From Flavobacterium frigidimaris (GTDB lineage: Bacteria > Bacteroidota > Bacteroidia > Flavobacteriales > Flavobacteriaceae), in NCBI GenBank assembly GCA_900129595.1, contig FQWG01000014.1, forward strand, positions 1 to 64,000: a DNA stretch of 64,000 bases, in the 5' to 3' direction. The notes under the pieces were generated by a model. It was given only the letters and a program-made list of their open reading frames with translations. It made no database searches and had not been told where the DNA came from. Position numbers and translations under genes: made by a program. Below, piece after piece: positions 7,451-17,513 of the stretch. Every line of letters starts with the position of its first letter. Position 1 is the first letter of the stretch.

Positions 7451-8257
7451 AAAAAGCAGTGAGCTTTGAGTGTTGCTTGTTGAACTGATTCTAAAAAATA
7501 TAGAAATGCAATAATTGTATTGTAAAATGACATTTCAAAAGTCAAAGATAAAGCCATTCGCTACTATTGCCTGGTTCCCTTACACTACATTCTTATTTGA
7601 AAACTCTAATCTCAAACACATTTACATGCCAAAATTACTAAAAATGACACTACATACAAGTTTTTCCCGTTTCATAGCAAACCTGCTTTTTCTAGAAGAT
7701 GCAATATAACTATTTTCCTTTTTATTACCATGCTCCAATGCGACCTGATCATTGGTGCTCTTTAAATCTTTGGCCTTTTCTTTCAATTACAAATTGCTCT
7801 AAATCGCTCATTCTATTTACTGCTTTATCCCAATTCTTGAGGATTTTTATAATATTTTCTTTGACGATTTTAATTATTTTTAATGTGTGAAACAATCCGG
7901 ATTTTAAAGCGGTTTATAAATGTCAGAAGTGAGAATTTTGAAAATGTTAGATATTATAAAAAAATCTATCCCTTTTTATATTCTCATTCATGATTTCTAA
8001 AAATGGTTGTGTCTCTTTAATACAGAGTACTGTTGTCTTGAATTGAACAACTAATTGCACTTGAAAAGGATTTAAAGAACCACTGTCATATTTAAGGCCT
8101 TGCTGTTTTTGAAATTCCAAACCAATGTCCAAAATAAAACTAACGCTCACTAAATAAGCAAGTTAATACATGCGAATATTATAAGAAACTGTATTTTTTT
8201 TATAATTTAAATCCATTTTCTTGACTTAAATTTAACTTCCCTTTAAAAATAGCAATC
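7451..8257. other. 807-base gene-free stretch with a dispersed repeat
   Basis: No open frame here has the look of a real gene. The only distinct signal is the 57-base repeat at 7903-7959. The last 100 bases are very AT-rich and could hold the promoter of the small gene at 8258 (TATAATTT near 8200). Confidence 0.4.
7903..7959 (+). repeat. Dispersed 57-base repeat, copy 1
   Basis: It aligns without gaps to 29806-29862, at 43 of 57 identical bases by hand count (75 percent). Both begin TTTrAAGCGGTTTrTAA and end TTATAA. Neither copy lies in a gene. Confidence 0.55.
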
Positions 8258-8476
8258 ATGGAAAATTCAAACAATCATCTGAATTATAGACTAAAAAAAT
8301 GTCCTTATCATGTCTCGGTATATGGAGAGGCTAATTGTGAGCTCATTTATAGAACCTTTTATAAAGGGGACTGGGGAGATTGGGACGAGCCTGCAGAGAA
8401 ACAAGAAGATTTAAATAGCCTCGTTAGTAAAAAGACTACTGGTCCTGGAATAGAAAACCCAGTAGTTAAATTATAA
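8258..8476 (+). CDS. Small hypothetical protein
   Basis: This 72-residue protein begins MENSNNHLNYRLKKCPYHVS and contains an acidic aromatic segment YKGDWGDWDEPAEKQED. There is no signal peptide and no family that I recognise. The composition is protein-like, and an AT-rich promoter-like region lies upstream, so I keep it, with moderate confidence that it is expressed. Confidence 0.4.
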   Translation: MENSNNHLNYRLKKCPYHVSVYGEANCELIYRTFYKGDWGDWDEPAEKQEDLNSLVSKKTTGPGIENPVVKL

Positions 8477-8621
8477 TTTATGGGAGTAAAATTACTTCGG
8501 AATTAAGTTGTCTTTTGAACTTTTTTCTCATGCTCTTATACTTTGAACGGCATTATTAAATTTATAAAAACTACTACAAATCTTAAACAATTAAAGACAG
8601 TAACATTTAGAAGATTTATCC

Positions 8622-8629
8622 TATATTTG
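8622..8629 (+). promoter_or_regulatory. -7 box TATATTTG before the small lipoprotein gene
   Basis: This is a perfect match to TAnnTTTG located 53 bases before the GTG start at 8683. I see no clear TTTG at the expected upstream distance. Confidence 0.4.
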
Positions 8630-8682
8630 TTTTACAGCATTTAATTTCAAAAAAACTATAAAAAAACCAAATTCCTAAGCCT

Positions 8683-9084
8683 GTGAAAAAAATATACTTG
8701 CTCTCTTTATTTCTAATCATCTTCACTTCTTGTTCAAGGGATAATGATACTATCCCAGAAGATACATCAGGTGATATCCAAGGCACCTGGCAGCTAAAAG
8801 CATTCTATATTTCGGGTGTAAGACAGCCTTTAAGTACCTGCCGTCTGAATGAAAGCATTGCCTTTGAGCAAAACTCCATTATTATTGTAAAGACTCAAGA
8901 GACCAGTAACGCACCGTGCAATATCAGTACCGAGAATGGCACTTTTTCACGAGCGGCCAATACCTTATCGATAACATTTCCCAATGAGAACAGCACAGTT
9001 AAAATCAAGGAGCTTACTAAAGTTAAATTAGTTATCATCCCAGAGAATAACCAAGAGACACTGCAATATGAGAAAGCGCAGTAA
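8683..9084 (+). CDS. Lipocalin-like small lipoprotein, GTG start
   Basis: This 133-residue protein has a signal peptide ending in the lipobox F-T-S-C (Cys17) followed by Ser-Arg-Asp-Asn-Asp. The mature part opens with D-I-Q-G-T-W-Q-L, the typical first strand of lipocalin-like lipoproteins of Bacteroidota. A beta pattern with two Cys follows (PLSTCRLNE and SNAPCNIST), which may form a disulfide. The start codon is GTG. No ATG is available upstream in frame, and the signal peptide begins exactly here. The gene stands alone between a -7 box at 8622 and the terminator at 9094-9124. Its ligand is unknown. Confidence 0.7.
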   Translation: MKKIYLLSLFLIIFTSCSRDNDTIPEDTSGDIQGTWQLKAFYISGVRQPLSTCRLNESIAFEQNSIIIVKTQETSNAPCNISTENGTFSRAANTLSITFPNENSTVKIKELTKVKLVIIPENNQETLQYEKAQ

Positions 9085-9093
9085 GCTATATTA

Positions 9094-9124
9094 AATAAGC
9101 CCGATTAAAATCGGGCTTATTATT
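9094..9124. terminator. Bidirectional terminator between lipoprotein gene and katG
   Basis: AATAAGCCCGATT (9094-9106) and AATCGGGCTTATT (9109-9121) are perfect arms. The innermost pairs must open to form a loop. It can serve both converging genes. Confidence 0.75.
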
Positions 9125-9201
9125 GAAAATTTCAATTAGATTCTTTTTACTAAATCCTTACTAGGACTTTTTCAGGTAAAGAAACTTCAGTATTACTAGA
9201 A

Positions 9202-11475
9202 TCAAACCAGATCAAATCTATCCAGATTCATTATTTTATTCCATACCCCAACAAAGTCATTTACGAATTTCTCCTTTGCATCACCACTGGCATATACCTC
9301 TGCTATAGACCTTAATTCAGAATTAGATCCAAAGACAAGATCGGCGCGTGTTGCCAGCCATTTGGGCTGACCTGTTTTACGGTCATTTCCTGTATAAAGC
9401 TCCTGATCCTCTGAAACTGCTTTCCACTGAGTATTCATATCAAGAAGATTCACAAAAAAGTCATTGCTTAACTGACCAGGGCGATGTGTGAAGACGCCAT
9501 TTTTACTACCATCGGCATTAATATCAAGTACACGAAGCCCTCCTAGAAGCACCGTTAACTCGGGAGCTGTCAGGGTTAATAAATTGGCTTTATCAATTAG
9601 AAGTTCTTCAGTTGATACAGCGGACTTTGTTTTTCGGTAATTCCTAAAACCATCTGCTTTAGGTTCCAGATACTCAAATGATTCAATATCTGTTTGCTCT
9701 GCAGAAGCATCCGTACGACCTGGTGTGAATGGTACCTTGATACCTGATCCCCCTTGCAATGCCGCTTTCTCAATACCTGCTGCTCCCGCTAAAACTATAA
9801 GGTCGGCCAATGAAACTTTTTTTCCACCAATTTGAGACGCATTAAATTCTCTCTGGATATTCTCCAGTTTCTCGATAACCACTTTAAGCTCAGAAGGCTT
9901 GTTTACATCCCAGTTTTTTTGCGGAGATAATCTTATTCGCGCACCATTGGCGCCGCCTCTCTTATCTGACCCTCTAAAAGTAGAGGCCGAAGCCCATGCT
10001 GTTGCTACTAATTGAGATACACTTAATCCTGTATTTACTATTTTTTCCTTTAATTGACTTATGTCATTCTCCTCTATTAATTGATGATCAAGGGCCGGAA
10101 TAGGATCTTGCCATAATAATTCTTCCTTAGGAACATCAGGTCCTAAATAACGCGAGCGAGGACCCATATCACGATGTGTTAGTTTAAACCACGCGCGCGC
10201 GAAGACCTCAGCAAACTCATCTGGATTTTCAAAAAAACGACGTGATATTTTCTCATACTCAGGATCAAGTCTTAATGATAAGTCAGTGGTAAGCATTGTT
10301 GGAAGATGTTTCTTACTATTATCAAAAGCATCAGGAATGATTGCCTGGGCATTTTTAGCAACCCACTGATGAGCGCCTGCCGGGCTTTTGGAGAGTTCCC
10401 ATTCAAAGCCAAATAAGTTTTCAAAGAAATTATTACTCCACTGGGTAGGTGTTGTAGTCCAGGTAACTTCCAGACCACTTGTAATGGCATCAGGACCTTT
10501 GCCAGAACCAAAGCTGTTTTTCCAGCCCAATCCCTGTAGCTCTAGACCAGCCGCTTCGGGTTCCTTACCTACGTTATCCGAAGGAGCTGCACCGTGGGTT
10601 TTCCCAAAGGTATGTCCCCCAGCTATTAAGGCTACGGTTTCCTCATCGTTCATGGCCATTCGTCCAAATGTATCTCTAATATCTTTTGCTGCCGCAATTG
10701 GGTCAGGATTCCCATCAGGCCCTTCAGGGTTCACATATATAAGTCCCATCTGAACAGCTGCCAGGGGTTTTTCCAAATTTCTGCTATGAATATCACCATC
10801 AGCGTCATCATCTGAGGATACAACTCCATGATCTTTGGGTACGCCCTCAGAACCTTTATTATAGCGCTCATCCCCGCCTAGCCATGTGGTTTCCGAACCC
10901 CAGTAAACTGATTCATCTGGTTCCCAAACATCAGCGCGTCCTCCTGCAAAACCAAATGTTTTAAATCCCATCGATTCCAGGGCAATGTTCCCCGTTAGAA
11001 TCATTAGATCTGCCCAGGAAATTTTTTGTCCGTATTTTTGTTTTATCGGCCAGAGTAATCTTCTTGCCTTATCCAGACTCACATTATCGGGCCAGCTATT
11101 AAGAGGGGCGAAACGTTGTTGACCAGCGCCTGCACCACCACGCCCGTCATGTACCCGGTAGGTTCCCGCGCTATGCCATGCCATACGGATAAAAAGACCT
11201 CCATAATGACCGAAATCTGCCGGCCACCATTCTTGCGAATCCGTCATAAGGGTATGTAAATCTTTTTTTACCGCTTCAAGATCAAGACTTTTAAAAGCCT
11301 GAGCATAATCAAAATTCTTGTCTAAAGGATTTGATAGTACTGAGTTTTGTCTAAGGATATTTAATTTTAGCTGCTGGGGCCACCAGTCACGATTTTTTGT
11401 ACCGGTTGCCGCTTCCTTATCCATGCTCCCATTATGAAATGGGCACTTGCTAATGTCATTAGATTGATTCTCCAT
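9202..11475 (-). CDS. katG: Catalase-peroxidase
   Basis: This 757-residue protein has two homologous peroxidase domains, the N-terminal one active. Distal haem residues Arg97, Trp100 and His101 lie in FIRMAWHSAGTYR. The proximal His288 lies in AGGHTFGKTHG. The Met-Tyr-Trp crosslink set (Trp100, Tyr247 in GLIYVNPEG, Met273 in GRMAMNDEE) is complete, so catalase activity is expected. It removes hydrogen peroxide in the cytoplasm. There is an Asp-rich insert at about 221-230 (SSDDDADGDIH). It is monocistronic and ends at the terminator at 9094-9124. I did not find a clear OxyR-type site upstream. Confidence 0.97.
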   Translation of the reverse strand: MENQSNDISKCPFHNGSMDKEAATGTKNRDWWPQQLKLNILRQNSVLSNPLDKNFDYAQAFKSLDLEAVKKDLHTLMTDSQEWWPADFGHYGGLFIRMAWHSAGTYRVHDGRGGAGAGQQRFAPLNSWPDNVSLDKARRLLWPIKQKYGQKISWADLMILTGNIALESMGFKTFGFAGGRADVWEPDESVYWGSETTWLGGDERYNKGSEGVPKDHGVVSSDDDADGDIHSRNLEKPLAAVQMGLIYVNPEGPDGNPDPIAAAKDIRDTFGRMAMNDEETVALIAGGHTFGKTHGAAPSDNVGKEPEAAGLELQGLGWKNSFGSGKGPDAITSGLEVTWTTTPTQWSNNFFENLFGFEWELSKSPAGAHQWVAKNAQAIIPDAFDNSKKHLPTMLTTDLSLRLDPEYEKISRRFFENPDEFAEVFARAWFKLTHRDMGPRSRYLGPDVPKEELLWQDPIPALDHQLIEENDISQLKEKIVNTGLSVSQLVATAWASASTFRGSDKRGGANGARIRLSPQKNWDVNKPSELKVVIEKLENIQREFNASQIGGKKVSLADLIVLAGAAGIEKAALQGGSGIKVPFTPGRTDASAEQTDIESFEYLEPKADGFRNYRKTKSAVSTEELLIDKANLLTLTAPELTVLLGGLRVLDINADGSKNGVFTHRPGQLSNDFFVNLLDMNTQWKAVSEDQELYTGNDRKTGQPKWLATRADLVFGSNSELRSIAEVYASGDAKEKFVNDFVGVWNKIMNLDRFDLV

Positions 11476-12151
11476 AGTTTGAACTTTTATTTTTATACTA
11501 AATTACAAAGTAAATCAAGAGAATGCTCGCCATTGAATCATAAATAATTCTTATTTTATAGATAAAATCTATTATAGAGCATGAGTTATATAAACTTTTT
11601 GTGTGCAGAGAAGATAATGACAGCTTATTGATTCTAAGAAGTGAGAACTCCTATGAAGGAAAAAAACAAAATAGATATGATACTTGTGTCAGTAAAAGAT
11701 ATAATAATTTTGTAATATGAAATTATTTTTATATAAAATCTTGAAATGAATTTTCTCTATATTTACCTAGTTATTAAAAGAGTAAGACTTTTTATTAAAG
11801 ATGTAGGATCTTTAAATTGTATCTTTTTAAGTAGAAATACTTAAAAACACAAATTGTGTACCTTCCTTGTCCCGCTTGTTTGATTCGTTGCTGATATTTA
11901 ACAAAAAAAGGCTTGGGAGGTACATCTTTTTAAAAACAGCACAAGTATCTCGATTATGCTTTTAAAAGTTGTTAAATACCATTAAAAGACAGCTTATTTT
12001 TATTCGAATCTTAGGTTTTTGCTGCTGCTTTATTTAACTTAGCAATCCGGAAAAAGCCTGAAAGAAAACTCATTTAAGCACCAATTAAACAGGCGTAAAG
12101 ATCTTTTAAGAATTGGTTTACTGAAAAAAACCAAATTGGAAATCCCCATAC
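11476..12151. other. 676-base gene-free stretch between katG and the chromate-type transporter
   Basis: It holds the divergent promoters of both genes, which I cannot place exactly. An imperfect inverted pair (TGTACCTTCC at 11857-11866 and GGGAGGTACA at 11915-11924) is the only structure I noticed. No reading frame of note. Confidence 0.35.
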
Positions 12152-13480
12152 ATGCATATAATAAAAAAAAGTAAAGCTGAGCAACCAAATTTTACTCAGG
12201 CAATTCGTTTTTGGTTTCTACTAGGTTGGATAAGTTTTGGTGGTACAACAGGTCATGTTACTATTATGCATGATTTTCTTGTTGAAAAAAAGAAATGGGT
12301 GAGTAACGCCAAGTTTTTTAGCGCGCTTAATGCCTGCATGATTCTGCCGGGACCAGAAGCCCATCAGTTAGCCATTTATCTTGGATGGAAACTACATGGA
12401 ATTAAAGGGGGGATAATATCAGGTATATTTTTTATTTTGCCTTCTATACTAATTATATGGTCTTTAAGTATTCTTTATGCTCTTTATGGAAATACTCCTT
12501 TGCTTATATCGGTTTTTGATGGTCTAAAGCCTGCAGTATTGGCCATTATTATATACGCTACTTGGAGAGTAAGTCAAAAATCACTTATTAGTTTTTTACA
12601 TTACTTTATTGCATTTGCCTCTTTCATTTCTTCCTATTTCCTGCATATCCCAACGCCATGGATAATAATAGGGGTTATCTTTTTTTCAATTGTAATTCGC
12701 ATTGCTGCCCCTGAGTTTATACTGATCAAAAAAGCAAAAAGTGCAATTGATAGCCATGAAGATATGTACTATGTTAATATCGATCAAGGCGCAAATAAAA
12801 CATCTTTTAAAACAATAACAAAACAACTTATTGTTTTTCTTATTCTTTGGTTTGTTCCCTTTTTAAGCATAACGTTTCTACTGGTAGATACATTATTTTG
12901 GCAAAAACTTTCATTGCTTTTTACTCAATCTGCCTTCTTGACAATTGGAGGGTCTTACACTGTGATTCCCTATGTAGCCAATTTAGTTACAAATAAATTG
13001 GCATGGCTTTCCAAGACTCAAATGATAGATGGTTTTGCTTTAGCCGAAACCACACCGGGTCCTCTGGTTATTGTATTGTCTTATGTAGGTTTTATGGCCG
13101 GATTGAATCACTTTAATGGCTCTTTACTGATGGGAACCATAGGGCTTTTAACAGCAAGTTATTTTACATTTCTACCTAATTTTATCATGATTTTTATGGG
13201 CGCTCCACTGATTGAAAAATCTCAAAAAAATCCAACCATTCAAGCCGTTTTATCATTAATTACTGCTGCTGTTGTGGGGGTGATTGTAAATCTTGCCTTT
13301 TATCTTGGAGAAAGTATCTTATTTTCTGGTAAAGTGATCTCTTCACTAAGCTTTAACCCAATGGCATTAGGATGGGTTTTATTCTCTCTTGTTTTACTTA
13401 TTAAGTATAAAGTAAATATGATATCCCTTATTTTGATCAGTTTAGGATATGGTGCGATGCGTTATATTTTGATGTTTTGA
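12152..13480 (+). CDS. chrA: Chromate transporter (CHR/ChrA family), two-domain form
   Basis: This 442-residue inner membrane protein has about ten to twelve hydrophobic segments and the two-fold symmetry of long ChrA proteins. The first half carries FWFLLGWISFGGTTGHVTIM and the conserved MILPGPEAHQLAIYLGW (P-G-P). The second half carries LFTQSAFLTIGGSYTVIPYV and ETTPGPLVIVLSYVGF. The family exports chromate by proton exchange, though many members have not been tested for substrate. It is alone, divergent from katG. A second half mirroring the first argues for a functional full-length form. Confidence 0.85.
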   Translation: MHIIKKSKAEQPNFTQAIRFWFLLGWISFGGTTGHVTIMHDFLVEKKKWVSNAKFFSALNACMILPGPEAHQLAIYLGWKLHGIKGGIISGIFFILPSILIIWSLSILYALYGNTPLLISVFDGLKPAVLAIIIYATWRVSQKSLISFLHYFIAFASFISSYFLHIPTPWIIIGVIFFSIVIRIAAPEFILIKKAKSAIDSHEDMYYVNIDQGANKTSFKTITKQLIVFLILWFVPFLSITFLLVDTLFWQKLSLLFTQSAFLTIGGSYTVIPYVANLVTNKLAWLSKTQMIDGFALAETTPGPLVIVLSYVGFMAGLNHFNGSLLMGTIGLLTASYFTFLPNFIMIFMGAPLIEKSQKNPTIQAVLSLITAAVVGVIVNLAFYLGESILFSGKVISSLSFNPMALGWVLFSLVLLIKYKVNMISLILISLGYGAMRYILMF

Positions 13481-13568
13481 TTAAGAGGATTTCTATTGAT
13501 TTGCATGATACTTGTATTGCTATTACACCTTAAAAATCAATTTAAAATTATTGTCACGTGTGAAAAAT

Positions 13569-13904
13569 TCATCCTGTTTTTCCTTCTCTGCATAAGACTA
13601 ACTCCATTTTGTTTTTCAATAGTAAAAAATCTTTGGCGAAATACAATTCCAGGCAATCCTTAATATCCTGCCAATTATTAAATTCTGATTTTAAACGTTT
13701 ATCCTGATTCTCTCCATAGATAAAAAACACACATAAATTTTTATGAATTTCTAATACATATTGCTCCTCAATATGACCGATCCAAAATGATCCGTGCTCT
13801 GTGTCTGCCGTTTTAATTTCTTCAAGAGCAAGATTAAAATCCGAAATTGTCGCATTGTCAATTGATTCGCCTGTTGCTTTTTCAATCCAAAATTCTGTTG
13901 TCAT
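13569..13904 (-). CDS. Small hypothetical protein, possibly immunity-like
   Basis: This 111-residue soluble, acidic protein has no signal peptide. A block EHGSFWIGHIEEQYVLEIHK followed by NLCVFFIYGENQDKRLKSEF and NNWQDIKDCLELYFA shows an alpha/beta fold with a strand-rich centre, as in several immunity-protein families (Imm1-like). I cannot assign a family with certainty. No partner gene lies next to it; the neighbours are the transporter at 12152 and a GNAT gene. Confidence 0.5.
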   Translation of the reverse strand: MTTEFWIEKATGESIDNATISDFNLALEEIKTADTEHGSFWIGHIEEQYVLEIHKNLCVFFIYGENQDKRLKSEFNNWQDIKDCLELYFAKDFLLLKNKMELVLCREGKTG

Positions 13905-14394
13905 AATTTCTCCTACGATTTATATAATATTGTACATATATACGAAAATTTATAGAAGCTTGTATTTTATACAAATCTAATAATCTCAACTTACTAGCGG
14001 AGATACTTTTAAAAACAAAAATTTGTAAAATTACAATCAAAAAAACTATTATATTTTTAACGACAAACTATTAACGATAAATGACTTAAATCTACCACAG
14101 GCTTCTTAAATATAGAGAGAAGCTAAAAATTCGATAAGATATATCTCTGAAAAGAAAGAAGAAGAAATAAACTGCCACTAGTAAGGGGAACTATTATACA
14201 AGAACATTTTTTATAAAATCTGACATCCGTTGAATAATTCAACAAAAATTAAAAATGATAGACCAGTCTATATAACACTAGATTTTTAATGCGTCCCCTT
14301 TCTCAGTCCCCTTAAATCGAGTATATTTACCAAAAATAGACTCGGAAAATTAACCCATTTGATTTTTAAACGAACTCATCTTAGCAGTACTTTT
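13905..14394. other. Gene-free AT-rich stretch
   Basis: It separates the divergent genes at 13904 and 14395. I found no repeat, hairpin or frame here that stands out. A GNAT start at 14359 is possible but less likely than 14395. Confidence 0.35.
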
Positions 14395-15240
14395 ATGATT
14401 ACTTTACAAACCTTAGAGAACATTCCTATCGAAAAACTTTTAGAAGTTTTCAATTTGTCATTCTCAGACTACATAGTACCATTTTGCCTGACAAAAGAAC
14501 AACTCGAAGATAAAATAAAAAGCGATAGTATTAAGCTGGAATTCTCAGTAGGCGCTTTCCAGGATAATCAATTAATTGCTTTCATACTTCACGGCTATGA
14601 CCTTGTTGACCAATTGAAAATTGTTTATAATGCAGCAACAGGAGTAATTCCAACAAAAAGGGGAAATAAATTAACTTACAAAATGTACGAACATATTTTA
14701 CCTGTTTTGCACCAAAATAATATTGACAAGTTGTTACTTGAAGTGATAACCACAAATGAGCGTGCAATAAAAACTTACAAAAACATAGGGTTCAAAATCA
14801 TCCGAGAATTGAATTGCTATAAAGGATCAATTAATATAACCAATAGGAACAGTGATTTTGAAATTCGCAAATTAGGGCAGTATAATTGGCCCGAACTTCA
14901 ATCTTTTTGGGACTTAAAACCATCGTGGCAAAATTCGATTACAGCTCTTGAAAAGATGAAAAACTTCAATATTTCTCTGGGAGTATATGATAATGAAAAA
15001 TTGTTGGGCTACTCAATTTTTAATCCAAAACTAAAAAGAATTCACCAACTTTCGGTTGATAAAAATTACAGAACAAAAGGAGCTGCTCGACAACTTTTAG
15101 AACACATTGCAACAAATTATGGAAAAGATCTTTCTGCTATAAATATTAAAAATACCTCAAAAGAAATACTAAAATTCATGAAAGAAATGGGAATGAATCT
15201 TTATATTAAACAATATGAAATGGAATTTCCTTTGAAATAA
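14395..15240 (+). CDS. Double-domain GNAT acetyltransferase
   Basis: From the ATG at 14395 the protein has 281 residues and begins MITLQTLENIPIEKLLEVFN. An upstream frame start at 14359 would add 12 residues that do not look like the family. Two GNAT folds follow each other. The first contains YNAATGVIPTKRGNKLTYKM (acetyl-CoA loop) and ERAIKTYKNIGFKI. The second contains HQLSVDKNYRTKGAARQLLE and a degenerate EILKFMKEMGM. It probably acetylates an amine of a small molecule or peptide in the cytoplasm; the substrate is unknown. Confidence 0.8.
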   Translation: MITLQTLENIPIEKLLEVFNLSFSDYIVPFCLTKEQLEDKIKSDSIKLEFSVGAFQDNQLIAFILHGYDLVDQLKIVYNAATGVIPTKRGNKLTYKMYEHILPVLHQNNIDKLLLEVITTNERAIKTYKNIGFKIIRELNCYKGSINITNRNSDFEIRKLGQYNWPELQSFWDLKPSWQNSITALEKMKNFNISLGVYDNEKLLGYSIFNPKLKRIHQLSVDKNYRTKGAARQLLEHIATNYGKDLSAINIKNTSKEILKFMKEMGMNLYIKQYEMEFPLK

Positions 15241-15386
15241 AATTATCGTCTATTGGTAATACCTTATCGGAAGTAGTTAAAGAAACAGGCTAAAATCGAT
15301 AGTTTTTCAATGAATATAGTTCTTATATTGCAAAATTCACTGGTATTGACTAAACAGCCAATACCAAATGAATATGTAACTTTTTG

Positions 15387-17507
15387 CTATTTAAAAATTT
15401 TTCTTATAATTTTCCCGATATCGGCAAAATCATCAAGATTACTCACGGACCTTTTCTCAGTTGTAGTATTATCTATTTTTGAAAAAGGATAAATTAGTAT
15501 ATAATTGTTATTATGCAGATTCTTATTTAAAATTTCAGGCACATGCTGCATCTGGGGAAAATAAGATTTCATTCCTCTGTCTGCCATCAAAATAATAAGA
15601 CCTTCATCTACCTCGAGATTGTACGCTACATTCTGAGCATCCTGCCAGGCTATTACAATATTAAAAACAGCTTCAATATTTGCCTTTCTAATGATACTCT
15701 CCAATACATTGATTGTTTTCTCATTGGCATAAAAGCTCATTTTTGCCCCTGAATTTTTCCCTATATTCCAAACCCTTAATAAGGAATGGAAAAAACCAGG
15801 TTCATGCTCTGCATTCCCAGGAATAAGAACGGCATATTTTTTAATGGTTGCCACAGGTTGTACTGCATGATAAACAATCACATTAATCTGCTTGTTTTGC
15901 AGGTAACCGTTATAAAGATTATAGATAAAGGAAGAGGAGAAACCTTTATCTTGTTCAAGTCCAATAATCAGATCGGTAATATTGTGCTCCTTTACTACAT
16001 TATTAATACCTGCAACTACATCATTGTCGTGCCGTGTTATCGGATTTAGTTTAACGTCTGCCGCAGCGGCCATACTAACGGCTGCACCAAGTAATTTTTC
16101 AGCATTTTTTGAAGACGATTCGCTTTTGTCCTCATTAATAACATTAAGGGCAAAAAGCTTGTCTATATTTGTCTTGTTTTTTATAAGCAGCCCCAGATTA
16201 ACCATTTTATCAACGGTATGTTCATGATTAAGAGCGAGCAGAATTTTTTCTTCTTCATCACCTGTACCCGCCACCGTTTCTTCTTTATCTGCATCGGCAA
16301 TTCTTTGTGCGCTTGCCATTGAGACGAATGATGAAATGGTACAGGAAACCAATATCAAAAGAATACTGCCGTTAAGAACATGTTCATTTAAAAGCCTGAT
16401 AGGTTCTCCGGCTTCGTTTTCAGACAAGATAATATTATACCCCACCATTACAGATGCCAGTGTAGCGGCCGCTGATGCGGCGCTCATTCCAAAGATAAGC
16501 CTGCCCTCATCATCTGTAAATTTAAATGTTTTTTTAGTCAAGATAGCTGCTGCATATTTTCCACCTATTGAAGCTACCAACATAATGCAAGCTACTCCGA
16601 GGGTTTCCCAACTCTGTATAAAAGCATTAAAATCAATTAGCATACCTACGCTGATAAGAAAAAAGGGAATAAAAATAGCATTTCCCACAAATTCGACCCT
16701 ATTCATAAGTGATGAAGTGTGAGGTATAAGCCTGTTTAGAGCAAGGCCCGCAAAAAATGCGCCAATAATAGCTTCTATTCCTGCCAATTCAGCCAGTAAA
16801 GCTGCTAGATAGATCATGACAATTACAAAAATATACTGCGAAATCTTATCTTCAACATTCTTGAAAAACCAGCGTGCTACGATAGGAAAAACAAGTAAAA
16901 CAATTAAGGCAAATACCAGCATGGAAACAGAGAGTTTAACCCAAAATGATGTTCCTACCTCACCCTGTGACATGCCTACTACAACAGCTAGTACTACTAG
17001 TGAAAGTACATCTGTTATCATTGTTCCGCCTACTGTAATATTTACTGCCAGCTTTTTGGCTATTCCCAGTTTGCTTATCATAGGATATACAATAAGGGTA
17101 TGTGAGGAAAAAAGACTGGCAAACAATACTGAGGTTAAAACCGAAAAATGCAATACATAATAACCACCTATAAGCCCCAGTACAAATGGTACTGTAAAAG
17201 TGTATAATGAAAAAGTGATACTCTTCCATTTGTTTTTTTTAAAGTCGCCCATATCAATCTCAAGTCCTGCCAGAAACATGATATATAACAGTCCTGTGGT
17301 TCCCGTTACAACCACGCTACTGTCCCTAGCAAGAACATTGAATCCATTTGGACCTATAACTGCTCCGGCTATAATTAGCCCCAACAAATGAGGCACTTTT
17401 ATTTTATTTAATAAAAGGGGAATACATAAAATTATAATGAGCTCGATCAGAAATTTTAGCACCGGATCTTCAATAGGAAGACTAACGTGTTGTATACTTA
17501 ATAACAT
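15387..17507 (-). CDS. Cation/proton antiporter (CPA2 type) with C-terminal USP-like domain
   Basis: This 706-residue protein has twelve or so membrane helices in the first 410 residues. It shows the family features PHLLGLIIAGAVIGPNG, the ASLFSSHTLIVYPMISKLGI crossing region and FAGLALNRLIPHTS. The remaining 290 residues are soluble and end in ILIYPFSKID. They carry alternating strands (KYAVLIPGN, FNIVIAWQDA, GLIILMADRGMKSYFP) like universal-stress-protein modules that sense nucleotides. It probably exchanges Na+ or K+ for protons at the inner membrane. The lipoprotein gene ahead of it ends 6 bases before its start, so the two are co-transcribed. Confidence 0.88.
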   Translation of the reverse strand: MLLSIQHVSLPIEDPVLKFLIELIIILCIPLLLNKIKVPHLLGLIIAGAVIGPNGFNVLARDSSVVVTGTTGLLYIMFLAGLEIDMGDFKKNKWKSITFSLYTFTVPFVLGLIGGYYVLHFSVLTSVLFASLFSSHTLIVYPMISKLGIAKKLAVNITVGGTMITDVLSLVVLAVVVGMSQGEVGTSFWVKLSVSMLVFALIVLLVFPIVARWFFKNVEDKISQYIFVIVMIYLAALLAELAGIEAIIGAFFAGLALNRLIPHTSSLMNRVEFVGNAIFIPFFLISVGMLIDFNAFIQSWETLGVACIMLVASIGGKYAAAILTKKTFKFTDDEGRLIFGMSAASAAATLASVMVGYNIILSENEAGEPIRLLNEHVLNGSILLILVSCTISSFVSMASAQRIADADKEETVAGTGDEEEKILLALNHEHTVDKMVNLGLLIKNKTNIDKLFALNVINEDKSESSSKNAEKLLGAAVSMAAAADVKLNPITRHDNDVVAGINNVVKEHNITDLIIGLEQDKGFSSSFIYNLYNGYLQNKQINVIVYHAVQPVATIKKYAVLIPGNAEHEPGFFHSLLRVWNIGKNSGAKMSFYANEKTINVLESIIRKANIEAVFNIVIAWQDAQNVAYNLEVDEGLIILMADRGMKSYFPQMQHVPEILNKNLHNNNYILIYPFSKIDNTTTEKRSVSNLDDFADIGKIIRKIFK

Positions 17508-17513
17508 AAATTA

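Noticed and set aside
7947..8150. Minus-strand frame of 67 codons starting with GTG
   Set aside because: The composition is protein-like in the middle, but it has a GTG start, no promoter, no recognisable family and lies in a repeat-bearing gap.
16336..17160. Long plus-strand frames inside the antiporter gene
   Set aside because: They are antisense shadows of the coding strand; their Ser/Ile/Thr-rich products have no homology features.
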